NCBI GenBank assembly: GCA_905372355.1
Contig: CAJPOT010000004.1
Coordinates: 1-64,000, forward strand
Length of the DNA stretch: 64,000 nt
From: an uncultured Selenomonas sp.
GTDB lineage: Bacteria > Bacillota > Negativicutes > Selenomonadales > Selenomonadaceae
Direction: 5' to 3'
Shown: positions 42,686-50,827 of the stretch, piece after piece
Layout of the letters: every line of letters begins with the position of its first letter
How positions within the stretch are numbered: the first letter of the stretch is position 1
The notes under the pieces: generated by a model
What the model was told of the DNA's origin: nothing
Database searches by the model: none
The model's input: the letters and a program-made list of their open reading frames with translations, nothing else
Made by a program: the position numbers and the translations under genes

Positions 42686-44515
42686 TCATTCGACCGTGAC
42701 GGACTTCGCGAGGTTGCGCGGCTTGTCCACGTCGCAGCCGCGCGTGATGGCAGCGAAGTAGGCAAGCAGCTGCAGCGGCACGACCGTCAAGAGAGGAATC
42801 AGAAGCTCATCCGTCTCGGGCACGTGGATGACGTGATCGACGTACTTTTCGAGTTCCGTATCGCCCTCGGCGGCAATGCCGATGACAACGGCGTCACGCG
42901 CCTTGACTTCCTTGATGTTCGACAAGGTCTTCTCATAGACGCTCTTCTGCGTCGCGAGCGCGATGACGGGCACGCCCTCGACGATGAGCGCAAGCGTGCC
43001 GTGCTTGAGCTCGCCCGCCGCATAGGCCTCGGCGTGAATATAGGAAATCTCCTTGAGCTTCAGCGAGCCTTCAAGCGCCACATGATAGTCGAGACCGCGT
43101 CCGATGAAGAAGACGTCCTCGTTGAAGCCGTACTGCTTCGCAAACGTCTTGATCGGCTCGACGTCGCTCAGCGTCTCGCTGATCTGCGCGGGAATCTTTG
43201 TAAGTCCCTCGATCAAAGCCTCGCTGCGCTCCTTCGCTAGCGTTCCCTTGAGATCTGCCATGTAGACGGCGAGCATGAACATCAAGATGAGCTGCGTCGT
43301 GTACGCTTTCGTCGAGGCAACGGCGATCTCAGGTCCCGCCCAGGTGTAGAGCACCTGCGTGGCCTCACGCGCGATGGACGAGCCGACGACGTTCGTGACG
43401 GCGAGGCTCTTCGCACCGAGACGCTTGGCTTCCTTCAAGGCAGCGAGCGTGTCGCTCGTCTCACCCGACTGGCTGACGACAATCATCAGGGTGTTCTCGT
43501 CGATGATCGGCGAACGGTAGCGGAACTCCGACGCAACGTCGACCTCGACGGGGATGCGCGCGAGCTTCTCGATGTAGTACTTGCCGACAAGACCCGCATG
43601 ATACGCCGTGCCGCAGGCGACGATGTAAACCTTATTGAACGAGTCGAGGAATTCGCGGCTCCAGCGCAGCTCGTCCATGACGATATGCTTGCCGTCCTTG
43701 GCAATGCGCGGCGACATCGTGTCGCGTACGGCCTTCGGCTGCTCGTGAATCTCCTTGAGCATGAAGTGCTCGTAGCCGCCCTTTTCCGCCGCCTCGGCGT
43801 TCCAGTTGACCTCGAAGACCTTCTTCGTCACGACTTCGCCGCGGCGATTCGTGATATGCACGCCGTCCGCCTTGACGACCGCCATCTCACCGTCATTGAC
43901 GATGTAGGTGCGCCGCGTGCGCGCGATGATCGCGGGGATGTCGGACGCGATGAAATTCTCCCCTTCGCCGAGACCGATGACAAGCGGATTGTCCTGCTTC
44001 GTGCAGATCAGGCGGTCGGGATGCTCGCGCGACATGAATACGAGAGCGTAAGATCCTTCGATACGAGAAAGCACCTCGCGCACCGAGGCCTCGAAGTCGC
44101 CGTTGTAGACTTCCTCCAACAGGTGTGCGACGACCTCTGTATCCGTCTCCGACTTGAAGGAATGACCTTTTTCAATCAAATCTTCCTTCAGCGACATATA
44201 GTTTTCGATGATGCCGTTGTGCACAACGGCGAAATTTCCCGCGCAGTCTGTATGCGGATGTGCGTTGCTGTCCGACGGACGTCCATGCGTCGCCCAACGC
44301 GTATGACCGATGCCGATATGACCTGCCGGCTCATTTCCTTCGATGATTCGCTTGAGTTCGGCAAGACGCCCCACGCATTTTTCCACGCGGATCTTATCCT
44401 CGTTCAAGACGGCGATGCCCGACGAATCATAGCCGCGATACTCAAGCTTCGTCAGCCCCTCGATGAGAAACGGCGTCGCCTGACGCTTGCCGACATAACC
44501 AACGATTCCACACAT
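42686..44515 (-). CDS. glmS: glutamine-fructose-6-phosphate aminotransferase
   Basis: Makes glucosamine-6-phosphate, the entry to peptidoglycan amino sugars. 609 residues: Ntn glutaminase domain starting with the catalytic Cys of MCGIVGY, then two SIS domains (SQSGETSDTLAALKEAK; DVFFIGRGLDYHVALEGSLKLKEISY) and the C-terminal DKPRNLAKSVTVE. I use ATG at 44515, with AGGAGG 9 bp upstream, which puts Cys at position 2. Expression is controlled by the ribozyme in its leader. Confidence 0.97.
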   Translation of the reverse strand: MCGIVGYVGKRQATPFLIEGLTKLEYRGYDSSGIAVLNEDKIRVEKCVGRLAELKRIIEGNEPAGHIGIGHTRWATHGRPSDSNAHPHTDCAGNFAVVHNGIIENYMSLKEDLIEKGHSFKSETDTEVVAHLLEEVYNGDFEASVREVLSRIEGSYALVFMSREHPDRLICTKQDNPLVIGLGEGENFIASDIPAIIARTRRTYIVNDGEMAVVKADGVHITNRRGEVVTKKVFEVNWNAEAAEKGGYEHFMLKEIHEQPKAVRDTMSPRIAKDGKHIVMDELRWSREFLDSFNKVYIVACGTAYHAGLVGKYYIEKLARIPVEVDVASEFRYRSPIIDENTLMIVVSQSGETSDTLAALKEAKRLGAKSLAVTNVVGSSIAREATQVLYTWAGPEIAVASTKAYTTQLILMFMLAVYMADLKGTLAKERSEALIEGLTKIPAQISETLSDVEPIKTFAKQYGFNEDVFFIGRGLDYHVALEGSLKLKEISYIHAEAYAAGELKHGTLALIVEGVPVIALATQKSVYEKTLSNIKEVKARDAVVIGIAAEGDTELEKYVDHVIHVPETDELLIPLLTVVPLQLLAYFAAITRGCDVDKPRNLAKSVTVE

Positions 44516-44589
44516 AGGCAAAAACCTCCTAAGTTTCCGGCAGGCAAAACGCCTGCCATTCCATATTCATTTCTGTTCCTGCCCATCTT

Positions 44590-44724
44590 ATGAACTGCCT
44601 TGTCCCCCTCGTCACCAAGGGGCTTTGCAGCTTTTTACGACCGATGCAGCCGAGAGGCATCCGCTGAATGTTCGACAACCTCTTCCTCGTCCCCTTGCAG
44701 TACGCTCCTGCAAGGTCTCGCGCT
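44590..44724 (-). ncRNA. glmS ribozyme
   Basis: The minus-strand leader of glmS carries the conserved core in order: A/GCGCGAGACC at the cleavage site (between 44724 and 44723), GGGGACGAGG, TTGTCGAACATT, CAGCGGATGCCTCTCGGC and CCCCTTGGTGACGAGGGG at the 3' side. This matches the glucosamine-6-phosphate-dependent self-cleaving riboswitch, which lowers glmS mRNA when product is abundant. The rest of the 583-bp gap 44516-45098 holds two promoters and a repeat element. Confidence 0.92.
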
Positions 44725-44844
44725 AAGGCATACGCCTTTTCCGTTCTCCCATGCTCCTTCCCATCACCGCGGCCGACAGGCAGACCGCTCATATTCAGCG
44801 CATGAAAGCATTTTTTCACGCACCGCATGATGTATATTTTTGCT

Positions 44845-44873
44845 ATTTTAGTTTATCTGCCCTGATTTGTCAA
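44845..44873 (-). promoter_or_regulatory. glmS promoter
   Basis: On the minus strand perfect TTGACA (44868-44873), 17 bp, TAAAAT (44845-44850). Transcription would start about 115 nt before the ribozyme cleavage site. Confidence 0.75.
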
Positions 44874-44920
44874 TAGGATTCACGCGCCCTCTTTTGCTGC
44901 TCGTGATGCACCGTTTCTTT

Positions 44921-44990
44921 AGGAAGCACTGATAAATTCAGCCACCCATCTTCGCACATCTGGGCGACCTCATTTTATCAGCGCTTCCTT
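44921..44990. repeat. dispersed repeat family 1, most complete copy
   Basis: A 70-bp element: AGGAAGCACTGATAAA (44921-44936) and TTTATCAGCGCTTCCT (44974-44989) are inverted with 15 of 16 matches. The centre contains TTCAGCCACCCATCTTCGC and ACATCTGGGCG. It lies between the divergent glmS and Bax-inhibitor promoters and encodes nothing. Related copies are at 40999-41069 and 36851-36902, with short forms at 38373-38403 and 23764-23796. Confidence 0.75.
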
Positions 44991-45008
44991 TACATTTCAT
45001 GAGGAACG

Positions 45009-45037
45009 TAGACAAAACATCTGCCTCCCTTTATAAT
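45009..45037 (+). promoter_or_regulatory. promoter of the Bax-inhibitor-1 gene
   Basis: TAGACA (45009-45014), 17 bp, perfect TATAAT (45032-45037), about 60 bp before the start codon. Confidence 0.7.
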
Positions 45038-45098
45038 AGAAGAAAGTCGCAGCTTGTCTGCGCCTTGGTTCATCAACTACAGCAAAGGAGCTGATCTC

Positions 45099-45815
45099 TT
45101 GAACAATCCCATGTTATCCAAAGTGAGCAGAGCAACGGACGCCGTCTTTTCGGGCGAAGCCGCAAGCTACAGCGGCATCGCCATAAAGAGCACGGGACTT
45201 GTCCTCATCGTCGCGGCATCTGCCGTCATCACTTGGCTCACGGGCTATGCAACGCCGACGACGACGATGGTCACCGCCGTCATGGGGCTTATCACGGCCT
45301 TGATCGTTTCCTTCAAGCCCGGCACGGCGGGGCTTCTCGCACCGCTCTACGCGATCCTAGAAGGCATGTGCCTCGCGTGCCTATCCGTGACGCTTGCGTT
45401 CATCTCGCCGAGCATACTCGTCAATGCCGTCATGCTGACCTTCGGCATCGCCATCGCCGCCGGACTCGTCTACGCGCGCGGCCTCGTGACGGTCAACTCG
45501 AAGTTCATGCGCATCACGATGATCGCTCTGACGGGCGTCGTCCTCACGTACATTGCGGAAATGGTGCTCGGCTTCTTCGGCATCCACTTCCCCATGCTGC
45601 ACGACGGCGGCATCGTCGCCATCGCCATCGAGCTCGTCATCATCGGCGTCGCGACGCTGTGCCTTTTCATGGACTATGAGCTCATCAACCGCAGCGTGCA
45701 GGAAGGCCTGCCGAAAGACTACGAATGGTACTGCGCCTTCTCGCTGCTCGTGACCCTCATCTGGCTCTACGTCGAGATTCTCGATTTGCTGCGTATGCTA
45801 TCGGGAAGAGACTGA
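45099..45815 (+). CDS. Bax inhibitor-1 family membrane protein
   Basis: A 238-residue integral membrane protein with seven hydrophobic helices, of the BI-1/TMBIM family (relatives YccA, YetJ). The C-terminal FSLLVTLIWLYVEILDLLRML, with its acidic residues, is characteristic; in YetJ equivalent acids gate a pH-sensitive calcium leak. The start is TTG at 45099, with AAAGGAG 8 bp upstream; the frame from 45054 has no site. Single-gene unit. Confidence 0.85.
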   Translation: MNNPMLSKVSRATDAVFSGEAASYSGIAIKSTGLVLIVAASAVITWLTGYATPTTTMVTAVMGLITALIVSFKPGTAGLLAPLYAILEGMCLACLSVTLAFISPSILVNAVMLTFGIAIAAGLVYARGLVTVNSKFMRITMIALTGVVLTYIAEMVLGFFGIHFPMLHDGGIVAIAIELVIIGVATLCLFMDYELINRSVQEGLPKDYEWYCAFSLLVTLIWLYVEILDLLRMLSGRD

Positions 45816-45824
45816 ACGCAAAGC

Positions 45825-45878
45825 AAAGCCCGCCTATTCCTCCAATACTTATCGAAGTGGGGAATGGGCGGGCTTTTT
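45825..45878 (+). terminator. terminator of the Bax-inhibitor-1 gene
   Basis: Stem AAAGCCCGCCTATTCC / GGAATGGGCGGGCTTT, 20-nt loop, followed by TTCG; it begins 9 bp after the stop. Confidence 0.85.
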
Positions 45879-45972
45879 CGCATTTTCTCAAAACAATCCG
45901 CCACTCTTTGTCGACACTGGATAGAATGGCGTTTCGATGATATAATAAAGGCAAAGAAGGTGACATTGCATC

Positions 45973-47013
45973 ATGCAGCAGAACGAAGACCTCCCGTCGG
46001 AATATCATGCGTCTGATTATCGAAATCCGACGTATGATCAACATGCCAAACGCCTGCTTGCACAAAGAACTATCATGGCACGCCTCCTCAAACGAACCGT
46101 GCCGGAATTCAAAGAAGCGACGATTTCCGATATTGCTGAAAAATATATTGAAGGCACACCGCAGATCAGTGAGATTCCTATTGACAGGGATATGACCAAT
46201 GCGGTTGGAAACACCCCGCGCTCCCCAAAAGAGTTTCTCAGTTCCGCTACGGAAAATATCGGCATCACGGAAGGCTGGATTCGTTTTGACATCCTCTTTC
46301 ATGCGCGTGTTCCGAAATCGGGCGAGCTCATCACCCTGATCATCAACGTCGAAGCACAACGAACTCAACGAAGCTCCAAACTCGGCTATGCACTCTTGAA
46401 ACGAGCCATTTACTATGCGAGTCGTTTGATTTCATCTCAGAAAGAAACCGAGTTTACAGGCTCATCCTACGATGACCTCAAAAAGGTCTACAGCATCTGG
46501 CTTTGCATGGATTCGCCCGATGGCAAAAGCTCCATCAATCGCTACGATCTCAATGAGCATCATATTCTTCATGAATATAAGGCCAATCACGCGGATTATG
46601 ACCTGATCAGCATCATCACAATCTATCTCGGCGAAGAGCAGCCACCCGATGAAGATTGGCTCATCCGCTTCTTACGTCTGCTGTTCAAAGACACACGAAC
46701 ACCAGCGATGAGAAAGAAGCAACTTCTGAAAGATGAATTCGATATGGATACAACTACAGATATAGAAGAGGAGATGAAAACGATGTGCAATTTGAGTACA
46801 GGCATCTATGAACAAGGCATGGAGCGTGGCATTGCCCAAGGCATGGAACGCGGTATCGCCCAAGGCATGGAGCGCGGTGCAGAAAACACCCGCAGAGAAA
46901 CGGCTCTTTCCATGCTCAAAGAAGGCCTTCCCGTCGATATGGTTGCACGTATCACAAACTTGTCGATCGAAGAAATCAAAGCCTTGCACCAAAAGATGCC
47001 CAATTTGAATTGA
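45973..47013 (+). CDS. Rpn/PD-(D/E)XK nuclease family transposase-like protein
   Basis: A 346-residue protein of the Rpn (recombination-promoting nuclease) / transposase_31 type. The nuclease core is visible as RFDILFHARVP followed by LIINVEAQ (about 103-130), the D and E-x-Q form of PD-(D/E)XK. A helical region follows, then three tandem octapeptides GMERGIAQ (about 281-305), and a C-terminal helix IEEIKALHQKM. E. coli Rpn proteins are DNA endonucleases that raise RecA-independent recombination. ATG with AAGGTGA upstream, and a TATAAT at 45941-45946. No inverted-repeat ends, so not a transposon by itself. Confidence 0.8.
   Translation: MQQNEDLPSEYHASDYRNPTYDQHAKRLLAQRTIMARLLKRTVPEFKEATISDIAEKYIEGTPQISEIPIDRDMTNAVGNTPRSPKEFLSSATENIGITEGWIRFDILFHARVPKSGELITLIINVEAQRTQRSSKLGYALLKRAIYYASRLISSQKETEFTGSSYDDLKKVYSIWLCMDSPDGKSSINRYDLNEHHILHEYKANHADYDLISIITIYLGEEQPPDEDWLIRFLRLLFKDTRTPAMRKKQLLKDEFDMDTTTDIEEEMKTMCNLSTGIYEQGMERGIAQGMERGIAQGMERGAENTRRETALSMLKEGLPVDMVARITNLSIEEIKALHQKMPNLN
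46816..46887 (+). repeat. 24-bp tandem repeat, three units, in the nuclease gene
   Basis: Three successive 24-bp units (46816, 46840, 46864), each coding GMERGIAQ or a variant. The unit is a multiple of three, so copy number can change without frameshift. The third unit has diverged at its end. Confidence 0.9.
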
Positions 47014-47042
47014 AAAACATCGCCAACCATCGGCGAAGCAAT

Positions 47043-47079
47043 AAAAATCCCGCGCACCTCAAAAGTGCGCGGGATTTTT
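47043..47079. terminator. bidirectional terminator: nuclease gene and nar-mo operon
   Basis: Perfect 15-bp stem AAAAATCCCGCGCAC / GTGCGCGGGATTTTT with a 7-nt loop. A and T tracts on both sides serve the nuclease gene (plus) and moaC (minus). Confidence 0.93.
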
Positions 47080-47101
47080 ATTGCCGTTTGCTGATTTTCC
47101 A

Positions 47102-47578
47102 TCAGCGCTGAAAATCGCCACTCTTGCCGCCGCTCTTGGCGTCAAGATGCAGCGCGGTGATTTCCATGCGCTTGTCGAGCGCCTTGCACATGTCGTAGAT
47201 CGTCAAGAGTGCGACGCTCACAGCGTGTAGCGCTTCCATCTCGACGCCCGTGACGCCGCGCGTCTTGACCTCGGCACGCGCTTCGACCGCAGATGCTTCG
47301 GGCAGAAGCTCGAAGTCGATGCTCACGCGCGTCAGCGGCAGCGGATGGCACAGCGGGATCGCGTCGCTCGTCTTCTTCGCCGCCATGATGCCGGCGATGC
47401 GCGCGACGCCGAGGACGTCGCCCTTCTTTGCCGTTCCGCTCCCAATCGCCTCGTAGACGGCGGGGCTTACGAGGATGCGGCCGCTCGCACGCGCGATGCG
47501 TTCCGTTTCCTTCTTTTCGCTGACATCGACCATGTGCGCGTTGCCCGCCGCATCAAAATGCGTCAATTCGTTTACCAT
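47102..47578 (-). CDS. moaC: cyclic pyranopterin monophosphate synthase accessory protein MoaC
   Basis: With MoaA, converts GTP to cPMP in molybdenum cofactor synthesis. 158 residues; [45 protein letters not shown] and [10 protein letters not shown] are the family signatures. ATG at 47578 has AGGTG upstream. Last gene of the nar-mo operon; a terminator follows. Confidence 0.97.
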   Translation of the reverse strand: MVNELTHFDAAGNAHMVDVSEKKETERIARASGRILVSPAVYEAIGSGTAKKGDVLGVARIAGIMAAKKTSDAIPLCHPLPLTRVSIDFELLPEASAVEARAEVKTRGVTGVEMEALHAVSVALLTIYDMCKALDKRMEITALHLDAKSGGKSGDFQR

Positions 47579-47593
47579 GAAACGCACCTCATC

Positions 47594-48934
47594 CTAGCAA
47601 CGGATTCCCGAACCCTTGCGGTCGTAGAAGTACCATGTGATGACGATGGTGCTGACCGTGAACGCGATGAGGATGTAGAAGGCGGGAGCGACGACGCCGT
47701 AGTTCGCGTAGGCGAAGCCGAAGAGCTTCGGGATGAAGAACGCGCCGTAGGCTCCGATCGCCGCCGTGAAGCCCGTGACGAGCGAGGAGTGGAACGGATT
47801 GTTGAAGATGTAAGGAATCATGCGGAAGGAAGCGCCGTTGATGAAACCCGTCGTCAAGAAGAGCAGCAGGAATGCGCCGAAGAACACAGGGAAGCGATGC
47901 GCCTCCACGCCGAAGAGCACGAGGAAGCTCGCGCCGAGCATGACGAAGAGCGAGATGAGCGTGACGCGCGAACCGCTGTTCATCTTGTCTGCCAGAAGAC
48001 CGCCGACGGGACGGATGCCCGCGCCGATGAAGGGGCCGAGGAAAGCGGCATAAGAGAATGGCATCTCGGGGAACTCCTTCGCGACGAGCAGTCCGAGCGC
48101 CGCCGAAAAGCCAATGAAGGAGCCGAAGCCGCAGGTGTAGATCCAGCACATGAGCCACGTATGCTTGTTGCCGAAGATGGACATCATGCTCTTGGGGCTT
48201 TGCTTCGGCAGCGGCAGGTTGTCCATGAAGAGCCAGACGAGGACGAGCGTCAGCGCCGTCGGAATCGTCCAGAAGTAGCAGACATTCTGCACATACATCA
48301 TGCCGTCAGGACCCGGCACGCCCTCGCCGAAGAACGAGGAGAGATTCCAGCCCAAGAGGATCGGCGTCGTCAGATAGATGAGCGATACGCCGAGGTTGCC
48401 GATGCCCGCATTGATGCCGAGCGCGAATCCCTTGTTCGCCTTGGGGAAGAAGAAGCCGATATTCGCCATCGAAGCGGAGAAGTTTGCGCCCGCGATGCCG
48501 ATGAAAGACACGAGAAGGACGAACGTCTCATACGACGTTGTGGGATCCTGCAGAGCGCGACCCAAGCCGAAGAGCGGCAGCAGAAGAAGCGCCGTCGTGA
48601 TGAAAGTGGAGTTCCTGCCGCCAATCAGCCCCGGCAGATACGTGTAAAACAGGCGTCCCGTCGCGCCGACAAGACCGGGCAGCGCCGCGAGCGTGAAAAT
48701 CTGATCGTCCGAGAAGTTGAAGCCGATAAACTTGAGCTTCGCCGCGATCGTCGCCCAGAGCGTCCACGCAACGAAGCTCAGGACGAGCGCCCAAGTCGAG
48801 GTGTAGAGATTCTGCGTCGCGATACGCTTGCCATACTTCTCCCAAAAGCCCGCGTCCTCGGGATTCCAGCATGCAAGGATCTCCTTGCGCGATGGATTGG
48901 GACCGAGATTCTTCCATGCCATTTCATCAGCCAT
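47594..48934 (-). CDS. narK: nitrate/nitrite transporter NarK
   Basis: A 446-residue MFS transporter of the nitrate/nitrite porter group. Twelve helices; the two glycine-rich nitrate signatures are visible as FSASMANIGFFFPKANKGFALGINAGIGNLG and, later, GASFRMIPYIF. It imports nitrate or exchanges it for nitrite for the NarGHI enzyme encoded upstream. ATG at 48934 has AGGAG about 10 bp upstream. Confidence 0.94.
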   Translation of the reverse strand: MADEMAWKNLGPNPSRKEILACWNPEDAGFWEKYGKRIATQNLYTSTWALVLSFVAWTLWATIAAKLKFIGFNFSDDQIFTLAALPGLVGATGRLFYTYLPGLIGGRNSTFITTALLLLPLFGLGRALQDPTTSYETFVLLVSFIGIAGANFSASMANIGFFFPKANKGFALGINAGIGNLGVSLIYLTTPILLGWNLSSFFGEGVPGPDGMMYVQNVCYFWTIPTALTLVLVWLFMDNLPLPKQSPKSMMSIFGNKHTWLMCWIYTCGFGSFIGFSAALGLLVAKEFPEMPFSYAAFLGPFIGAGIRPVGGLLADKMNSGSRVTLISLFVMLGASFLVLFGVEAHRFPVFFGAFLLLFLTTGFINGASFRMIPYIFNNPFHSSLVTGFTAAIGAYGAFFIPKLFGFAYANYGVVAPAFYILIAFTVSTIVITWYFYDRKGSGIRC

Positions 48935-48961
48935 TGATTCAACACTCCTCATGAAAACAAC

Positions 48962-49651
48962 TTAAATCTTCTTGCAACGAAAGCCTGCGAATGAGCCGAT
49001 CGTCATGATGTCGACCTCGCCGTACATCGCCTGAAGCCTTTCCCGCAGGCTCTCCTCCGTCTCGTAGGGCGGCGAGAAGAAGCCGCGCCGCTCGCAGAAC
49101 TGCTTGACGAAAAAATCGGTGCGCCGGCTCTTGCCGCGCACATACATCGAGCCGGAAAATATGCCGCCGCGCTTTAGGACGCGCTCCGTCTCGCGGTACG
49201 CCTTCTCCTTCTCGGGAAACGCGTGAAAGCCGTTGACGGACAATACGAAATCAAAAGTTTCATCCGCATACTGCAAATCGCCGACATCGCCGAGCGCAAA
49301 GTCTGTCGCGCCGAGAGAAAAGTTCGCCGCGTGCTTTTTCGCCGCCTCCAGCATCGTCTCCGAAACATCGAGGCAGGTGATCTGCGCCTCCTTCATCTTC
49401 TCATAATGCGGAAACGACAGCACGCCCGTGCCGACGGGAACTTCGAGCAGCCTGCCGCGAAAATCTGCGGGGAGTCCGCGATACGCCATCGCCAGAAACT
49501 CCGGATAGGAGGCGAAGCCCCAGAGCCAGCGGATGGCAAAGCGCCCCGCCCAACTCGTATTCGTCATCATGCCGTCGTATAGGCGCGCGATATTGCCGAG
49601 CTGGCGATACGCGCGCTGCACCTTGCGCTCTTTCTTTTCGATATCATTCAT
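48962..49651 (-). CDS. class I SAM-dependent methyltransferase
   Basis: A 229-residue methyltransferase. The SAM site is LLEVPVGTGVLSFP (motif I, about 68-81) with CLDVSETMLEAAK (motif II) and LGDVGDLQYADETFDFVLSVNGFHAF. Similar to ubiquinone/menaquinone-type (UbiE-like) small-molecule methylases, but the substrate cannot be told. It lies between mobA-mobB and narK with spacing of a few bases, an unexpected guest in a molybdenum operon. Confidence 0.8.
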   Translation of the reverse strand: MNDIEKKERKVQRAYRQLGNIARLYDGMMTNTSWAGRFAIRWLWGFASYPEFLAMAYRGLPADFRGRLLEVPVGTGVLSFPHYEKMKEAQITCLDVSETMLEAAKKHAANFSLGATDFALGDVGDLQYADETFDFVLSVNGFHAFPEKEKAYRETERVLKRGGIFSGSMYVRGKSRRTDFFVKQFCERRGFFSPPYETEESLRERLQAMYGEVDIMTIGSFAGFRCKKI

Positions 49652-49654
49652 GCA

Positions 49655-50827
49655 CTATGCGCCTCCCTTTCCGCTGTGGCCGCCGTCCCATGCGATTCGA
49701 CGCAGATCGAATCCTTCCTCCCGCCCCATCAGAAAAAGGACGAGATGTGCGGCATCCTCCATAGCTTCGAGGTCAAGCTGCAAAATCCCTTCCGCCTGCC
49801 GCTCATGGCAAGAGGAGAAGAGCGCCGCGACGCGCTCGTCGAGCAGCGGCTCTTCCAGCTCGCGCCAGAGCGACAAGGCGGGAAATACGCCGTGCGAGCG
49901 CGTCTCGATGAGCACGAGATCGACGTCCGTCATGCGTGCGGCGGCGACTTCCAGCGAGAGCTTCTCCTGCGTGCGCTCGTAGAGCCAGAAGCCCACAGGC
50001 GCAACGACGGCGACGCTCGACGCGCCCGCCGCGCGGAAGCGTCCGCTGTCCTTCGTTCCGTCGTTCAGGACAATGCCGTGCGCATCGCTCTTGACGACGC
50101 CGACGCGCACGCCGCGCGAGGTCAAGAGCGGCAGGAGCTTTTCGACAAAGGTTGTCTTGCCTGTGCCCGATGCGGGAGCAACGATGGATACGAGGGGCAC
50201 GCGGCGCACGAGGTTCGCCGCTCGGCCGCGCGCCAAGCGAAGGGCGGCGGGCGTGTTCACGTTGAAAAACCATGCGCCTGCGCGAACGGGAACTTCAAGC
50301 ACGGGAAGCGCGGCGGTCGCTCGCCGAAGGCTGCGCTCGCCTGCCACCATAGCTGCAGAGAACACGTGCGCCGTTTCCTTGTGGTAGAGCGCGGCAAGCG
50401 GCTCGCACCGTCCTTCGGCGACGGGAACGACAGCTCGTGCCATACGCTCCGCCTTGGGCAGAAGTTCTCTCGCTGCGTCGAAGGAGAAAAAGGGCATATC
50501 CGCCGACACGGCGAAGGACCAAGCATGAGAACTCGCCGCAAGGCCGCGCGAAAGCCCCGCCACAGGCCCCTGCCCCGCCGTTTCATCGACGAGAATCCTC
50601 GCGCCATAACGGCTTGCCAAGTCCTGCAGGCGCTCGCTCCTTTCTTCGACGCACAGGAAGATTTCTGCAAATCCCGCAGCAGCCGCCTTTTTCAGCAGCC
50701 CCTCCAACAGCGGCACGCCGCCGACATCGAGCCAACGCTTGTCCTCGCCCATGCGCCGGCTTCTGCCGCCCGCGACGACGAGAAGCGTCACATCGGCGAG
50801 GCTCTGCAGCCTCACTTTCTCGCGCAC
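49655..50827 (-). CDS. MobA-MobB fusion, Mo cofactor guanylylation
   Basis: A 390-residue two-domain protein. Residues about 10-200 are MobA (VVAGGRSRRMGEDK, VSADMPF): molybdenum cofactor guanylyltransferase, which forms the bis-MGD cofactor needed by NarG. Residues about 210-370 are MobB, a P-loop GTPase (APASGTGKTTFVEKLL). The two are usually separate genes or overlap. The proposed GTG at 50827 lies within the end of the MOSC-MogA gene; its Shine-Dalgarno is weak and a GTG four codons later is possible. Confidence 0.9.
   Translation of the reverse strand: MREKVRLQSLADVTLLVVAGGRSRRMGEDKRWLDVGGVPLLEGLLKKAAAAGFAEIFLCVEERSERLQDLASRYGARILVDETAGQGPVAGLSRGLAASSHAWSFAVSADMPFFSFDAARELLPKAERMARAVVPVAEGRCEPLAALYHKETAHVFSAAMVAGERSLRRATAALPVLEVPVRAGAWFFNVNTPAALRLARGRAANLVRRVPLVSIVAPASGTGKTTFVEKLLPLLTSRGVRVGVVKSDAHGIVLNDGTKDSGRFRAAGASSVAVVAPVGFWLYERTQEKLSLEVAAARMTDVDLVLIETRSHGVFPALSLWRELEEPLLDERVAALFSSCHERQAEGILQLDLEAMEDAAHLVLFLMGREEGFDLRRIAWDGGHSGKGGA

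Noticed and set aside
41141..43240. A 699-codon plus-strand open frame opposite guaB and glmS
   Set aside because: Composition dominated by Arg, Ala, Asp, Val; no ribosome site; guaB and glmS on the other strand are certain.
46816..46887. Tandem 24-bp units as a CRISPR-like array
   Set aside because: Units are directly adjacent without spacers and are in frame within a coding sequence.
45973..47013. The Rpn-like gene as an intact transposable element
   Set aside because: No terminal inverted repeats or target duplication flank it; the nearby hairpins are ordinary terminators.
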